Positions 37,670 to 47,984 of a stretch of DNA of 64,000 nt are shown piece by piece; positions within the stretch are counted from its first letter, which is position 1; each line of letters starts with the position of its first letter. The stretch spans positions 498,001-562,000 of the forward strand of contig WPIO01000139.1 of assembly GCA_009760855.2 (NCBI GenBank), given 5' to 3'. The notes beneath the pieces were generated by a model, which searched no databases, was not told the origin of the DNA, and saw only the letters and a list, made by a program, of their open reading frames with translations. This DNA comes from Cristatella mucedo (Eukaryota > Bryozoa > Phylactolaemata > Cristatellidae). Both the position numbers and the translations under genes were made by a program.

Positions 37670-40660
37670 TTGTTGAACGGCCTCTTGAATTCCGCCTACT
37701 AAATGTCCGCTCGCTAAAAACCAAAGGGTTACTTATCAGTGATCAGATGATCCAGGAGAAGCTAGATGCATTTCTACTTACCAAAACTGGTGATGGTGCC
37801 TTTCTTCAGTAGCTGTATATCTGAGACCACCCCACCCGGGTTCTCATTCTATCCGTCCATGCGTTCTGACAAGGTTGGTGGCTGGGTTGCAATTGCTGTT
37901 CGTGAATCGCTTGGCTAAAAGATGTGCAGTTTCTGGCATGAGCCATCGTTTGAATCAGTTGCAATCAGGTCCCCATCAAAGACAATGCCTCTCACTGCTG
38001 TGATAGGCCGACCTCTTTCTGGCTGTCTAAACTTGTTTACAGAGGAGTTTTCAGAGTTCCTCGCTAAAACATTTGTGTGTGACAGGCCGCTACTGAATGC
38101 AGGAGATTTCAATATTCACGTTGACAACCCTATCAAAAGCCAGGTCCGCTCATTTCTTGTCTGTCTGGAGACTTTTTGTTTGGTCCAACACGTTAATCAT
38201 ACCACCCACGTCGATTGCCATATTCTAGATCTCGTGATCACTAAGGATATCTTTCCCACTGACCTTGAGGTGTGCCCACTGACCCTCTCTGATCATTGTT
38301 CGGTCTCGTTTACTGTTCCTGCTGCCTTGTATGTACAGGGTAATGTCCAACTCGTCCAGCGATTTAACTTAAAAAGCATTGTCATAGACATTTTTAAATC
38401 TGTTTGTTATGCAGGCCTTTTTGATCTGCACCCAGACTCGCCCGACAGCCTCAATACCCTAACTGATGCAGTGAACGTGACACTTGGGATTTCTCTTGAC
38501 AAGCATACTCCCGTTCATTCTATCCGAGTACAGAGTCGTCGAGATCAGTTTCAATTTACAGAAAAAAACTTTAAAAGATGCACCGTGTTAAGCGCAAGTT
38601 TTATTTCTTTTTCAGAAATTCGGGGTCTGATGCAGATCCAGTTCATTTCAAAGACTTCCTTTAAGTTTAAACCCAGAAGCTTAAAAAGCCAAGGCTTTTT
38701 TTCACTCGGAAACTGAATTCCTGCCAATCGGACTCCAAGCAGATTTGTTAGACAATTTACTGGCCAGTGCTGAGAGGTCTGACTCCTCAGATATTAATGG
38801 CTCAGTCGAAAAGTTTTCAGCCTTCTTTACTGAAAAAATTGTGCTCATCCATGCCTCCATAAAGCCCTCTCCGAGTAAAGCAGTTGTGGAACAACAACCT
38901 GTGACTTTCTTTAAAAGGTTTTCTGAGGTTTCTCTATGCGATGCGGCTACCTTAAAAAGGTCTAGTAAAATGAGCTCGTCTCCTGAAGACCCTATATCAC
39001 CACCTATGCGATCTTCAGTGGCAGACCAACTTAGCCCTGCCATAAACGATATTTGTAATGCTTCTTTGAGAAAAGGGGTCGTCCCCAAGTTTTTAAAATC
39101 GGCAATCGTTAGACCGACACTGAAAAACCCTGGATTAGATACAGGAGTCCTTGCAAACTATCGCCCAGTTTCTCTTCTTTCTTTCATGTCAAAGGTTCTT
39201 GAAAAAATGGTTGCTAAGCTGCTGGTTGAACATCTTGAAAAGAATGAAATGTCAGAAACGTTTTAATCAGGGTTCAAGAGGCAGCACTCCTCTGAAACTG
39301 CTCTTCTCCGTGTTAACAATGACATTCTACGTGTACGTTCTGTTTCAACGATTGAGAACAACGATCGGTCTGGCAGACGAGGTATTGGCGTGGTTTAAGT
39401 CGTACTTGTCTGATCGTGTTCAATCCGTGTCTTGTGGGGTCAGGTCTCACACAAGAGACGGGTCACAGGTGGAGTCCCTCAAGGGTCCGTCCTCGGTCCC
39501 TTGCTGTTCTCCTATTATACTCAACCTCTAGGACGAGTGACTAAAGCCCGTGGAATGGGATATCATTTTTATGCTGACGATAATCAGCTGTATTTTTCAG
39601 TCAAACCGTCGGAATCTGCTGCAGCAACTGAGAAACTGAATGCTTGCCTTGCCGATATTCGATCCTGGATGTCGGAAAACTTCTTGAAACTTAATGACGA
39701 TAAAACCGAACTGCTGCTCATAGGACACCCTAAGCGTGTGGCTGGATTAAAAGGCTTTGCTCTTCTAGTAGGTGATGCTTCTGTGCGACCATGTGCTTGA
39801 AATTTAGGTGTGGCTTTCGACAGCTGCCTCAATGTTAAACGCTTCATTCAGAAGACTGCTTCTACAGCAAGCCATCACGTCCGATCCCTATCCAAGATTA
39901 GGAGCTGTCTTCCACAGTGGCTTGCTACAGATTTAACTAGCTCCTTAGTTCTGTCTCGGCTTGATTATTGTAATTCCCTTTGGCTGGGCTACCAAAGAAA
40001 GCAACTAGGCCACTGCAGCTGACTATGAGTATGGCTGCAAGGCTAGTCTTCAAGTCCCAGAGGTCTAAGCGCGTGTCTCCTTTGATAAAATAGTTAAGAT
40101 GGCTGCCAGTTGATCAAAGGATACAGAGCAAATTTCTTACGCTTAATCACAAGGCCCGCCATGGATTGGCTCCTCAATACCTAGCTGAACTTAATTCAGC
40201 CTCCTCGTGCCCTCAGGTCTTGTATGGACTATAAATTAGCTGTTTCATTCCTAAACTAAAAGACCGTTGGCAACAAAAGCTTTAGCTCTGCAGGTCCTAG
40301 ACTGTGGAACTTCCTTTCACAATTCTTCGGCAACGACAAGTACTCTCCTGCTGCCGACTATGGCTCATCATTTTCAGCGGTCCTGGGTTGCTACTTCAAT
40401 GCTACTCACTAGCTCAACTGCTCTCCTGACTCTGCTATGCTTCCACCTTTCTCTTTGTTGCATGAGATGGAGTCTCTTGACTAGCCTAGAAAGAGATTGA
40501 GTTCTCTGAGGGTGTTTTATCAATTGTAGTATTATTATTATTACCGAATGGGTACCGAAAGCCGCTTAGGCTGTGAGTGAGCTACACAAAACTCTCCTGC
40601 TGCGTAACACCCACGTAGTCTATATAGCTTTGTTGAGTTACAGACGGAGATATATACATA
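37670..40660 (+). mobile_element. LINE type B, longest copy, endonuclease plus RT, broken
   Basis: In order: an AP-endonuclease start (LLNVRSLKTKGLLISDQ, 37695-37745), endonuclease motifs AGDFNIHVDN (38098-38127) and LSDHCSVSF (38285-38315), and the RT fingers (KSAIVRPTLKNPGLDTG, NYRPVSLLSFMSKVLEKM, 39090-39210). Then [17 protein letters not shown] (39470-39520), the YADD box (HFYADDNQLYFSVKPSE, 39568-39615) and [17 protein letters not shown] (39688-39735). The C-terminal region (MAARLVFKSQRSKRVSP, 40030-40080) and a type B 3' UTR complete it. RT motif A (the FDT.DH segment with its catalytic Asp) is missing between about 39350 and 39370, and stops and frameshifts are frequent, so it cannot be active. 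Confidence 0.9.
40485..40541 (+). mobile_element. Very short LINE type A tail nested in type B UTR
   Basis: CCTAGAAAGAGATTGAGTTC..GGTGTTTTATCAATTG and (ATT)n interrupt the type B UTR between TTGACTA and TACCGAATG, which are contiguous (TTGGCTACCGAATG) in the copy at 17745. So about 57 bases of type A terminus were inserted here. Confidence 0.82.
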
Positions 40661-40689
40661 TATGTATACAAGCATATTGGGAATTAAAA

Positions 40690-41035
40690 CTGGCAGCGAA
40701 AAGTCTGGCAGCGAGGAGGGCAATAGTGGCCGATTTCCTGCCTGCTCGCGGGCACAGCCTCCCACTTCTCGTCCGGCTGCCTTGCGATGGTGCAGGACGT
40801 GTTGCTGGAATATGCGTGTTTTAAGATGCGTCGATGAGTGATTTCTCAAAGAAATTTGTGCTTCAAAGTCTGTACTCGTCTTATTCATAAACTCAATATG
40901 CGTTTGCTATCCTGAAGAAGATGGCGATGCATGTGTACAGAAAAATCGAACAAGTCGGCTCTGCATAACTTTAATGGCTGCTGAGGTCACGCCTTTGAAG
41001 ACAAGCCAAGATAGGCACGGCTTTCATTGAAGCCT
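40690..41035 (+). repeat. Family D, copy 3 (right part)
   Basis: It matches 36485-36825 across its length (see copy 1). A weaker echo (GACATGCTTTCGAGAT..GCTGACC) is at 41508-41535. Confidence 0.72.
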
Positions 41036-41370
41036 TTACAGAACAGCAGCAGCAGCGTAAAGTCGGGCACCAGCGGAGGATACCAGCGGCCGTGCAAAAG
41101 CCTATTGCTTCTATTCTTGCCGTATTGGTTGGAACAGGTATCGTTCCGAGATTTATTGGTGGCTGTATTAGCCATGAAATTCATACTTCCAAGTCATTCT
41201 TGTACATAGCTTGACATAACAGGGAATAACTTGTGTTTAATCTGATTGGAATGAGGTGAAACTTCTCTTTGAGGATTTTAAGTTGTGATAACCCATCTGC
41301 GGAGTAGGCATCTTTGTGTTGCTGGACTGGCGATTACAGTACAAGCAGCTCGGCGAAAATCCAGTCCAGT

Positions 41371-41480
41371 TGTCTCGTGTTGCCTCGTGTTGCCTCGTGT
41401 TGCCTCATGTTGCCTCATGTTTCCTCGTGTTGCCTCGTGTTGCCTCGTGTTGCCTCGTGTTGCCTCGTGTTGCCTCGTGT
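41371..41480. repeat. 10-bp minisatellite, 11 units
   Basis: Unit TGCCTCGTGT in perfect register for eleven copies, with single changes in four of them. The period is not a multiple of three, so the frames cycle through a 10-residue peptide (VASCCLVLPR) in each frame. This is a repeat artefact, not a protein. Confidence 0.97.
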
Positions 41481-41920
41481 TGCGAGTTAGTTTTTTGTTG
41501 GTGGAACTGACATGCTTTCGAGATACGTTGCTGACCGCGGTTGCAAAGCAACCTGCAGTCGAGTAATTTTTTCGGACCTTCTACATTTCCTTGCGGAAGG
41601 CATGGCCTGGAGTAGTCTGAGAAAGATGTGCGTTTTGGTTTTCAATGTTAGCATTCGGTGAAGGGCGTGGTGCCGTGCTCTCGCTTTCTGGATCGATTAT
41701 ATACGCAACGATTCCGAACGATATCCATATGAATTTTAGAGATCGTTCTTTAAAAGAAAACTTCCTTTGAATGCATTCTGGAATCATTGCACTTCGCATG
41801 GCAAACAAAAGCTAATCGGAACCCGGAAGAAAAGTTCTCACGTTTGGCTTTTCTTAACCACCAGCTGTAGCAACTAGATAGCGTGGCAGCTCGACAGTGC
41901 GGCGATTAAGTGACGGTGTG
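41481..41920. other. No recognisable gene
   Basis: Short frames only, with a weak family D echo at its start. Confidence 0.35.
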
Positions 41921-41924
41921 TTAA

Positions 41925-41990
41925 GTGCCTAGAAAAAATATTGAGTTCTCTGAAGGCGCTATATCCAATGTTTTGTTATTAGTATGCCAT
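41925..41990 (+). mobile_element. Isolated LINE type A tail
   Basis: AAGTGCCTAGAAAAAATATT, GAGTTCTCTGAAGGCGCTAT and a TTGTTATTAG end. A diverged terminus without a coding part. Confidence 0.7.
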
Positions 41991-42334
41991 AAATCCTACT
42001 CACTTTAAAACTGGATAAAATACTGAGATTCTCAGATTAATTGTATTCTATGCCCTCTGAGAACTGAGAACTTTAACGAAGACACCATTTGGGCAACAAA
42101 CTATTCAACTACCAGAAGCTAGAGCGTGATCCACCCCTTCAACCACCCACTATAACTGTACATATGGAAAAATCTAGAAGCCCTTAGGGCACCTCAAAAC
42201 TGATCAAGGATGCAAAGAAATTGGTATTTTTTTAACAGTTGGATCCTTGTTAAATTGGAAATTCAATAGCAAAACTCACAGCGAGTGTCTTTTTTAGTTC
42301 GAAGAAGTCACCTACCATCTAGTCTAGAGATAAT

Positions 42335-42780
42335 GATAACAATAATTCACTTAACAAAGTACCTCAGAGAACTAAATCTTTCTCTAGGCGCTTTACATTT
42401 GCTGCAAAAGAAACGCGATTGAATGGCGAGTGGTATCGTGCATGATGAACAGCATGAATAGCATGGTTAGAGGTGACATGCACAGGGTTAACATACAAGT
42501 GTGGTTAGTGGCAGCATGCACAGTGTCAGCACGCATATGCACATAAAGGACGAATCACAGGGACCCGCTAAAGGCTATCATAAATAGGTGTCTTTCTAAG
42601 AAGTTCTTTTTAAATGTCCTCAAGTCAGGGGATGTCGTGACGCAAGTTGGTAGTGATTTCCAGGCTTTGCGAGCATACGAACTAAATGCACGGTCTCCAA
42701 AGGATATGAGGTTTGTAAGAGGCATTGGTAAGCAGTTAGATTAAGTTCTCTTAGGGTGCTATACAAATGTATTATATTTT
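42335..42780 (-). mobile_element. LINE type A 3' end, with a second short tail
   Basis: On plus, ATTCACTTAACAAAGTACCT..TCTAGGCGCTTTACATTTGC is the tail. It is followed by the UTR and the C-terminal coding end (GCGAGCATACGAACTAAATG) up to about 42740. Directly after it, TTAAGTTCTCTTAGGGTGCT..CAAATGTATTAT is another tail in plus orientation, giving a tail-to-body inverted arrangement. Confidence 0.8.
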
Positions 42781-42909
42781 CCATCTAACCCCAGGGCTAA
42801 GAATCAGCGGATACTATATCCTTGAACTGAAAGCATCCTTGGCTTTTAAAATATCTCCCACTTCAAAGATTGAACGGTTTTGCAGATAATTCTCGCGTTC
42901 AAATACAAG

Positions 42910-43178
42910 CAGTGGTGTAGCCAGGACTTTTATCTAAGTGGGCGAGACCAGCAAAATTTTCATGTAAGCTGCGCTTGACCCAAAATTAATCAAGCATTAT
43001 CGAGCAAAATCATTGTGTCGAATATTCAACACAAACTTGGCGGTTGCTCGCCTGGTAAAATTTAGACATAGTTTCCTGGTTGTTGATGGTCGTTTGTCGT
43101 AGGCGTAGGTGCGGCCTAGGTCGTTGCTTGGCAGTAGGGGGGGTGGGGGAAATGCCGCCTGCTCTGGTTCTGCCACTT
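42910..43178. mobile_element. hAT-type MITE with 8-bp target-site duplication
   Basis: The left end CAGTGGTGTAGCCAGGAC and the reverse complement of the right end (AAGTGGCAGAACCAGAGC) form an imperfect terminal inverted repeat. Flanking 8-mers AATACAAG (42902-42909) and AATACGAG (43179-43186) differ at one position. Eight-base duplications and CAGTGG-type ends are typical of the hAT superfamily. There is no transposase, so it is a non-autonomous element. Confidence 0.75.
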
Positions 43179-43399
43179 AATACGAGCATTACAGCTGAAG
43201 TTTTACGAAAATTAGTTGAGACTTACTAAAAAGGCATTGTGTCTTCCACAGAAATGCACATTGCAATTGAGAATCGCCAGTCATTTATAAAATATTTTTA
43301 AAGTTTTTGGAGCCCGTGGTGCTTTTGCTGTTCGAGGCTTTAAACGGCATTTAGAGATTCTTTAAATTACCATTTCTCGTGTACATATGAACAATAATC

Positions 43400-44815
43400 G
43401 GTATCGTCGATACATTCTCAGATTTCATTTTTGGGTAAAACTCGTTTTTTGTTTTCATGTGATTCACTTTCGAGTTCTTATTCTGTGGCTTCAAATTGCC
43501 CGCGTCAGCCAGCCAGCCTTTTTACACATTCGAACGGCGATGCAGCTGCCATTTACGCACAAAAATATCGCGAAACTGCGGTTTTGGTTCCAAATTATAT
43601 TGAACAGTATGCTAAGTCTACAAACCAAATTTCATGCGATTGCTAGGGCTTCAAATGGCCCGGCCCAGACGTCAGCCTTGAATAATCAAAGGGCGATACA
43701 GCTGCCATTTCTACGATAGGTCGGTGCTGCTGCGATTATGATTCCTCATTATGGAAAACAATATTCCCGGTTTACCTACTAAATGTCATGCGATTCTACG
43801 TGCTGGCTCTCGTGCTATGGCCTCCGATGACCGGCCCAAATAGCAGCCCAAAACATTCGAACCACAATAAAGCTGCCATTTCCAAAAAACAGGTAACTAC
43901 GGTCGGAATAAGTAACGATAGAAAGCAGTGTGCCAGGTTTACCCTATCAATTTCAGCCTGTTGCACTCAACTTCCGACGGCCCGGCTCAAACAGCAGCCC
44001 TAAATAGTCAAACTGCGATATAGCCGCCATTTCAATAAAAAGCTTCGCCCGACTGCGGTTTTAATTGCAAACTATATCAAGCAATGGCTCAGGCTTACCC
44101 ACCAAAGTTGATGCGATTTCGCTTGCGAATTCTCATGCTATGAACTCCAATAGCAGCCCTAGGCCAGATAGCCTCCCTACATTAATCGAACTGTGATGCT
44201 GGTGCTATTTCCAAAATAAGCATTTCACAGCTTTGGTTTTCATTTGACACTATGGAAAACGGTGTTCCTGGTTTAAATTCAAAACTTCCATGCGACCGCA
44301 CACGTGCCTTTTGGTGCTATAACCTTGGACGGCCAGGGCCCGCCGGCCTTTCAGCATTTTCACACTTTGCAGCACTGCTATTTCCACAGAGCATTTAAGT
44401 AACCTCACTTTTCATTCCACGAAACAGTAGACAGTGAACGGGATTTACTCACAAAATGTCATGCAATTGGGCATTCACGCTCTCACGAAATGGCCTCCAA
44501 TGACCCAGGCAGCCGTGCCATTTCAAACTGCGATACAGCTGCGATTTCCATAATTGGCACAGTGCAACTAGTTTTGATTCCACATTATAGAAGACAGATT
44601 CAGCATTACTAACCAAATTTCGTAGCATTTCGCATACGCAATCTCATGCTACAGCCTCCAATGACCAGGGCCGCCAGCCAGCCTTCCCGTACATTCTAAT
44701 TACGAAACGGCTGCTATTTCCATAATAGGCATCCCGTAACGGCAGTTTTGATACATCATAGCAAACCGTGTTACTGGTTAACCGTCCAAGTTTCATAGCA
44801 TAGCACGGGCCAGCC
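43400..44815. repeat. Degenerate satellite array, about 165-bp period, about 8 units
   Basis: Blocks recur in the same order: a CGATACAGCTGCCATTTCC-like box, CGGTTTTGATTCC, ATTATAGAAAACAG, GGTTTACTCACCAAATTTC, ATGCGATT, CTCATGCTATGGCCTCC and GACCGGCCCA..CAGCC. The CAGCTGCCATTT box lies near 43544, 43701, 43872, 44023, 44202, 44374, 44538 and 44710, spacing about 150-180 bases. Units are strongly diverged. Small frames across it (43387-44003) follow the repeat and are not genes. Confidence 0.88.
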
Positions 44816-45232
44816 AGCTCCTCCCCCCCCCCCGACGGTTGAGGCTGTTCAAAGAAAAGGTCATCTGGCTAAATGCTCTGGAAATTTGGCCTCCCTGAGT
44901 CTCCGAAGTCGTCTCTCCAGTAATCGACTGCTCCGTGTCTTTCCAGCAGCCTAAACTTGGCAACAGTGCCTCTCGATGCATTGGCGTTCTCTGCAGACTC
45001 ATGAGGCAGCATAACGCCTGGCGGTGCATACGGTTTGAGTCCAGACATAGTGGCTGCTGGTTACTATTGACCCAGGACTCGACAGCAAGGACTACCGTTA
45101 TCGACTAGCTGCAGTGTGCCGAACAAAAAACTGTGATATAAACATTAATTTTAGACAGTTCATTTCAATTGCTGCGGTTTCATTCTGGTTATTTGCTGCT
45201 CATGACATTTTTTACAGTGGTGCCAGTGAGAG
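44816..45232. other. 3' flank of the host gene candidate
   Basis: Downstream (minus strand) of the stop at 45233. I find no canonical AATAAA on the minus strand here, so the polyadenylation site is unknown. A run of C at about 44822-44834 is present. Confidence 0.4.
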
Positions 45233-46001
45233 CTACTTGGAATGAGAGCTCTTGGTCCTCGGCTTCTTTAGCAAATGACCCTCGCGTTTCATCCTCCTGC
45301 TGCTGCTGCTGTCTCCACTGCCACCGCCTGCTGCTGCTGAATTCTCGGTTGACCTTTCTTTGGCCGAAGCCTGAGCAACCTCATCGGCAGCCGCCATCTC
45401 ATCGGCAGCATTAGACAACCTGTCCAGAAACAGGTCCGACTGAGAGACATCATCTCCGTCCAAACTCTGTCCTGCCCGACCTGATTCGGCCAGAGCTGAG
45501 GCCAGGTCGCTGCTGCCACCCGGAGCTGGGCGCCCTGTGGGCGCGGCGGCGCACGTAGCGGTGCTGCCGCCGGCAACACCCGCCGGACAGGTCAGCTCGG
45601 CAGCCGCAGAAGAGGCAGAGCGTCGCTGCCGCTTGCTGCTCGAGCTCGGTGCCGTCGCGAGCTGCATGGCCACAGTGCAGGTAGCATCCACTCCCCCATC
45701 TTCCGGCTGATTGACCGCGGCAGCGGTGGCCGAGTCCTCGCTGCTGTCACGCATCCGCTTCCGTCGCCGACTGCCGCCGGAAGAGTTCGCAGCGCCGGCT
45801 ACCGACGTGGGAGACGTGGGCGACTCAACCGGTTTGCGATGCGACATGCGAGGTTTGTACAGGTCCGATGCGTCGTAGCGCTGCGCAGCAGTCCGAGTGG
45901 CCGACGGCGACGGTCTGACGTCGACCGACGAGCAGCCACTGTCCGACTTGCTTCGAGCTGCCACCACTGCCGATCTGCCAACGTGATGCAGGCTGCTGCT
46001 G
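45233..46001 (-). CDS. Terminal exon of Ser/Ala-rich basic protein (host gene candidate)
   Basis: The minus-strand frame ends in a natural TAG at 45233. The left border is a good acceptor: a pyrimidine-rich tract ending CCCGTTGCAG before 46001, followed by more CAG units (a tandem acceptor). The exon enters in phase 2. About 255 residues follow: Ser-rich start, the distinctive RYDASDLYKPRMSHRKP (45873-45823), SPTSPTSVAG, a basic cluster SRRRKRMRDSSEDS, Ala/Ser-rich stretches, an acidic SDLFLDRLSNAADEMAAADE, and a basic end (RRMKREGHLLKKPRTKSSHS). The basic clusters look like nuclear localisation signals. No catalytic domain is seen. I do not recognise the family with confidence; a chromatin- or RNA-associated scaffold protein would fit. 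Confidence 0.7.
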
Positions 46002-46207
46002 CTGCAACGGGAAGGCAGAGATGAGGCGAAAGCGAGCAAGCAGTCGTTGCCACGGGGTTGGGGGTTGGGGTGGGGCGAGCGACCTCGAGGCTGGCTCAAC
46101 CACTGAACTGGGGGGAGGCTCTGCGGTGCGGTCCAGGTGAGGAAAAGACGAGCAGACTTGGGGGTGTAGGAGGGGAGACAGCTGCCAGCTCGCAGGCAAG
46201 CATGTAC

Positions 46208-46379
46208 GAGCGAACGTGCCTCAGCGACTCGAGACTGTTGGCCGAGCCGGGCCGGCTGCCTTGCTGCTGCGGCTGCTGGGGCTGCTGGGGCTGCGGCGAG
46301 CCGTCGCCCATGCTGCTGCCATCCTCCTTTATCTTGCCGGCTTTGTCTGGTGGCAATAGTCGCACATCAGAGCCCAGAT
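46208..46379 (-). CDS. Probable internal exon (Gln/Pro-rich) of host gene candidate
   Basis: The minus strand shows an acceptor CATCGTCTAG after a pyrimidine-rich stretch, then about 57 codons: [57 protein letters not shown]. Entry is phase 1. An alternative acceptor (CGCCTGCAG, exon start 46436) keeps the same frame. The donor is uncertain: TC|GTACAT at 46208 gives the phase 2 needed by the terminal exon but is a weak site. If the donor lies elsewhere, the exon end changes; the frame itself stays open to 46096. Confidence 0.5.
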
Positions 46380-46591
46380 CTAGACGATGACACAAACAGA
46401 GGTCGCCGTTGGATGGGTGGCTCGATCGAGCTCGAGCTGCAGGCGATCGCAGGCTGGCTACAGTCACAGGCCGACTTGCCACAAGACAGCTGCAGCTGCT
46501 GCACGATGAAGCGAGTGTAGGGCAGCTGACTACGAGAGGCTTACGAGAGCAAGGCAGCATCAAGCGGGACGTGCGGTGCGACTGCCACACA

Positions 46592-46601
46592 TAAATATAT
46601 A

Positions 46602-46668
<67 letters not shown>

Positions 46669-46673
46669 ATATA

Positions 46674-46702
<29 letters not shown>
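46592..46702. repeat. (AT)n microsatellite
   Basis: About 110 bases of AT with a few A and G interruptions. It directly abuts the tail end of the SINE2 copy. Confidence 0.97.
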
Positions 46703-46705
<3 letters not shown>

Positions 46706-46853
46706 ATTCCTTTGTATAGCGCCCTAACAGAACCTAATCTCTTTTCAGGTGCTTCACATACATACGCCTCGGGGGCTCGAGCCCACGGACCTCAGCCAAA
46801 CCTTGGTTGGGGCGAGTACCTTAACTGTTGGACCAAACCAGCTTGGCTAAACC
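46703..46853 (-). mobile_element. SINE2 copy
   Basis: Reverse complement of tRNA-like head (TGGTTTGGTCCAACAGTTAA, GGGCTCGAGCCC) plus LINE-like tail. It aligns with 5027-5182 along its length. The (AT)n run at its 3' end may have grown from the element's own A/T tail. Confidence 0.87.
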
Positions 46854-47222
46854 AGGTTAACGCCACGGCAAGCGGCCGGCTGGATAAGCCCGGCTGATAA
46901 CGGCTGGTCACGTCCGGTTGGTAGCACCAATTCAGCAGGCTCGAACTTGCCTGCAGGACAGACTTCTGCAGGGCAGCAGCCGGGCTTATCGGTTGGGCTT
47001 ACGGGGAAGCACAGAGGCTGCAAGGCACGTGACGTCACGGGAGCGGTTCGAGAGCCTGGACCGAAAGCCTTCCCACCTCCTCCTGAGCCAAAGCCACTAT
47101 CCTGGAAGCTGGCGGCCCACTATGTCTTCAGGTAAGAAAGTTGGGAAACTGCAACATCCGGCACAAGTACTGAGTTAAAGGTAAACTGATCGACAGCCTT
47201 ATTTGCAAGATAATAATAATAA
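46854..47222. other. No firm gene
   Basis: GC-rich unique sequence with overlapping short frames on both strands. It would lie in an intron of the host gene candidate. Confidence 0.3.
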
Positions 47223-47223
47223 T

Positions 47224-47322
47224 GTTTGCATAGCCGCAGAAGAGCCTTGACGGCGACCGCCACGGCTTGCAGTGAGCAATACAGGGCCGCCTATTACAGG
47301 AATGGAATCCACGACTCAGGTC
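47224..47322 (-). mobile_element. SINE1, partial decayed copy
   Basis: TTTGCATAGCCGCAGAAGAG, CGACCGCCACGGCTTGCAGT and GGAATGGAATCCACGACTCA on plus match the reverse complement of the SINE1 body and B box. The head and the extreme 3' end are missing. Confidence 0.75.
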
Positions 47323-47324
47323 AT

Positions 47325-47440
47325 AATAATAATAATAATAATAAAATGATAATAACACACTTGATAAAGTGCCCTCAGAGAGCTCAATCTCTTTCTAGGC
47401 GCTTTGCATTTGCTGTCATGAAGAACGACCCGGGTAATGA
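47325..47440 (-). mobile_element. LINE type A tail
   Basis: (AAT)n, ACACTTGATAAAGTGCCC and CTTTCTAGGCGCTTTGCATT on plus. It abuts the decayed SINE1. Confidence 0.85.
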
Positions 47441-47984
47441 AGAGTGAGCATGTTACTATGGAGACTCAAAACTCAGGGGCTAAGAGGTGCACTAGCTGGT
47501 AAAAGTGAAACTCGACACAGCTCCTTGGCACCAAGGCACTGAGCTTGCAAAGGAATAACGCGTCAGCAATACCGACAGAACTTATTAGACCACAAGCTAA
47601 ACGAGGCAGATATGCGCTCTCAGACCACTAAATGGCTAACTCCAAAGCCCTCGAGGCAGCTGAAGGCACGGCACACGCCCAGTAAGCAGGTCAGGACCAC
47701 ACATGCGGTAAACCAGCTAAAAACCAGCTGCGTGCTTCTTTTGCCTCACTTAAAGTGCCAGCCAGCCTCTGCAGTGCACTGTCCAGTCCAAAGCCTGAAA
47801 CCGCGAGAAAGACTGCCACATCTATTTTAAAACATTTTCTCGACACTGGTAGGGAAGCCACTCAATGACTGCAGCCACCGTCGACAGAAAGTGAGGTTTG
47901 AATTGAGACCAGCCAATTATACAAAGTATGTGGTACGGATCGACGTCATGGAATGTAAAGACTTCTCCTGCTCACAGCATTTTG

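Noticed and set aside
41285-41566. 93-codon Cys/Val/Leu-rich frame resembling a secreted or membrane peptide
   Set aside because: The hydrophobic part is the 10-bp minisatellite read in one frame.
43387-44003. Three plus-strand frames of 70-110 codons
   Set aside because: They lie inside the satellite array, and the array units do not keep a common frame.
45839-46590. Plus-strand frames of 61-110 codons opposite the gene candidate
   Set aside because: GC-rich low-complexity exons often leave the opposite strand open; the minus-strand frame has splice sites and a natural end.
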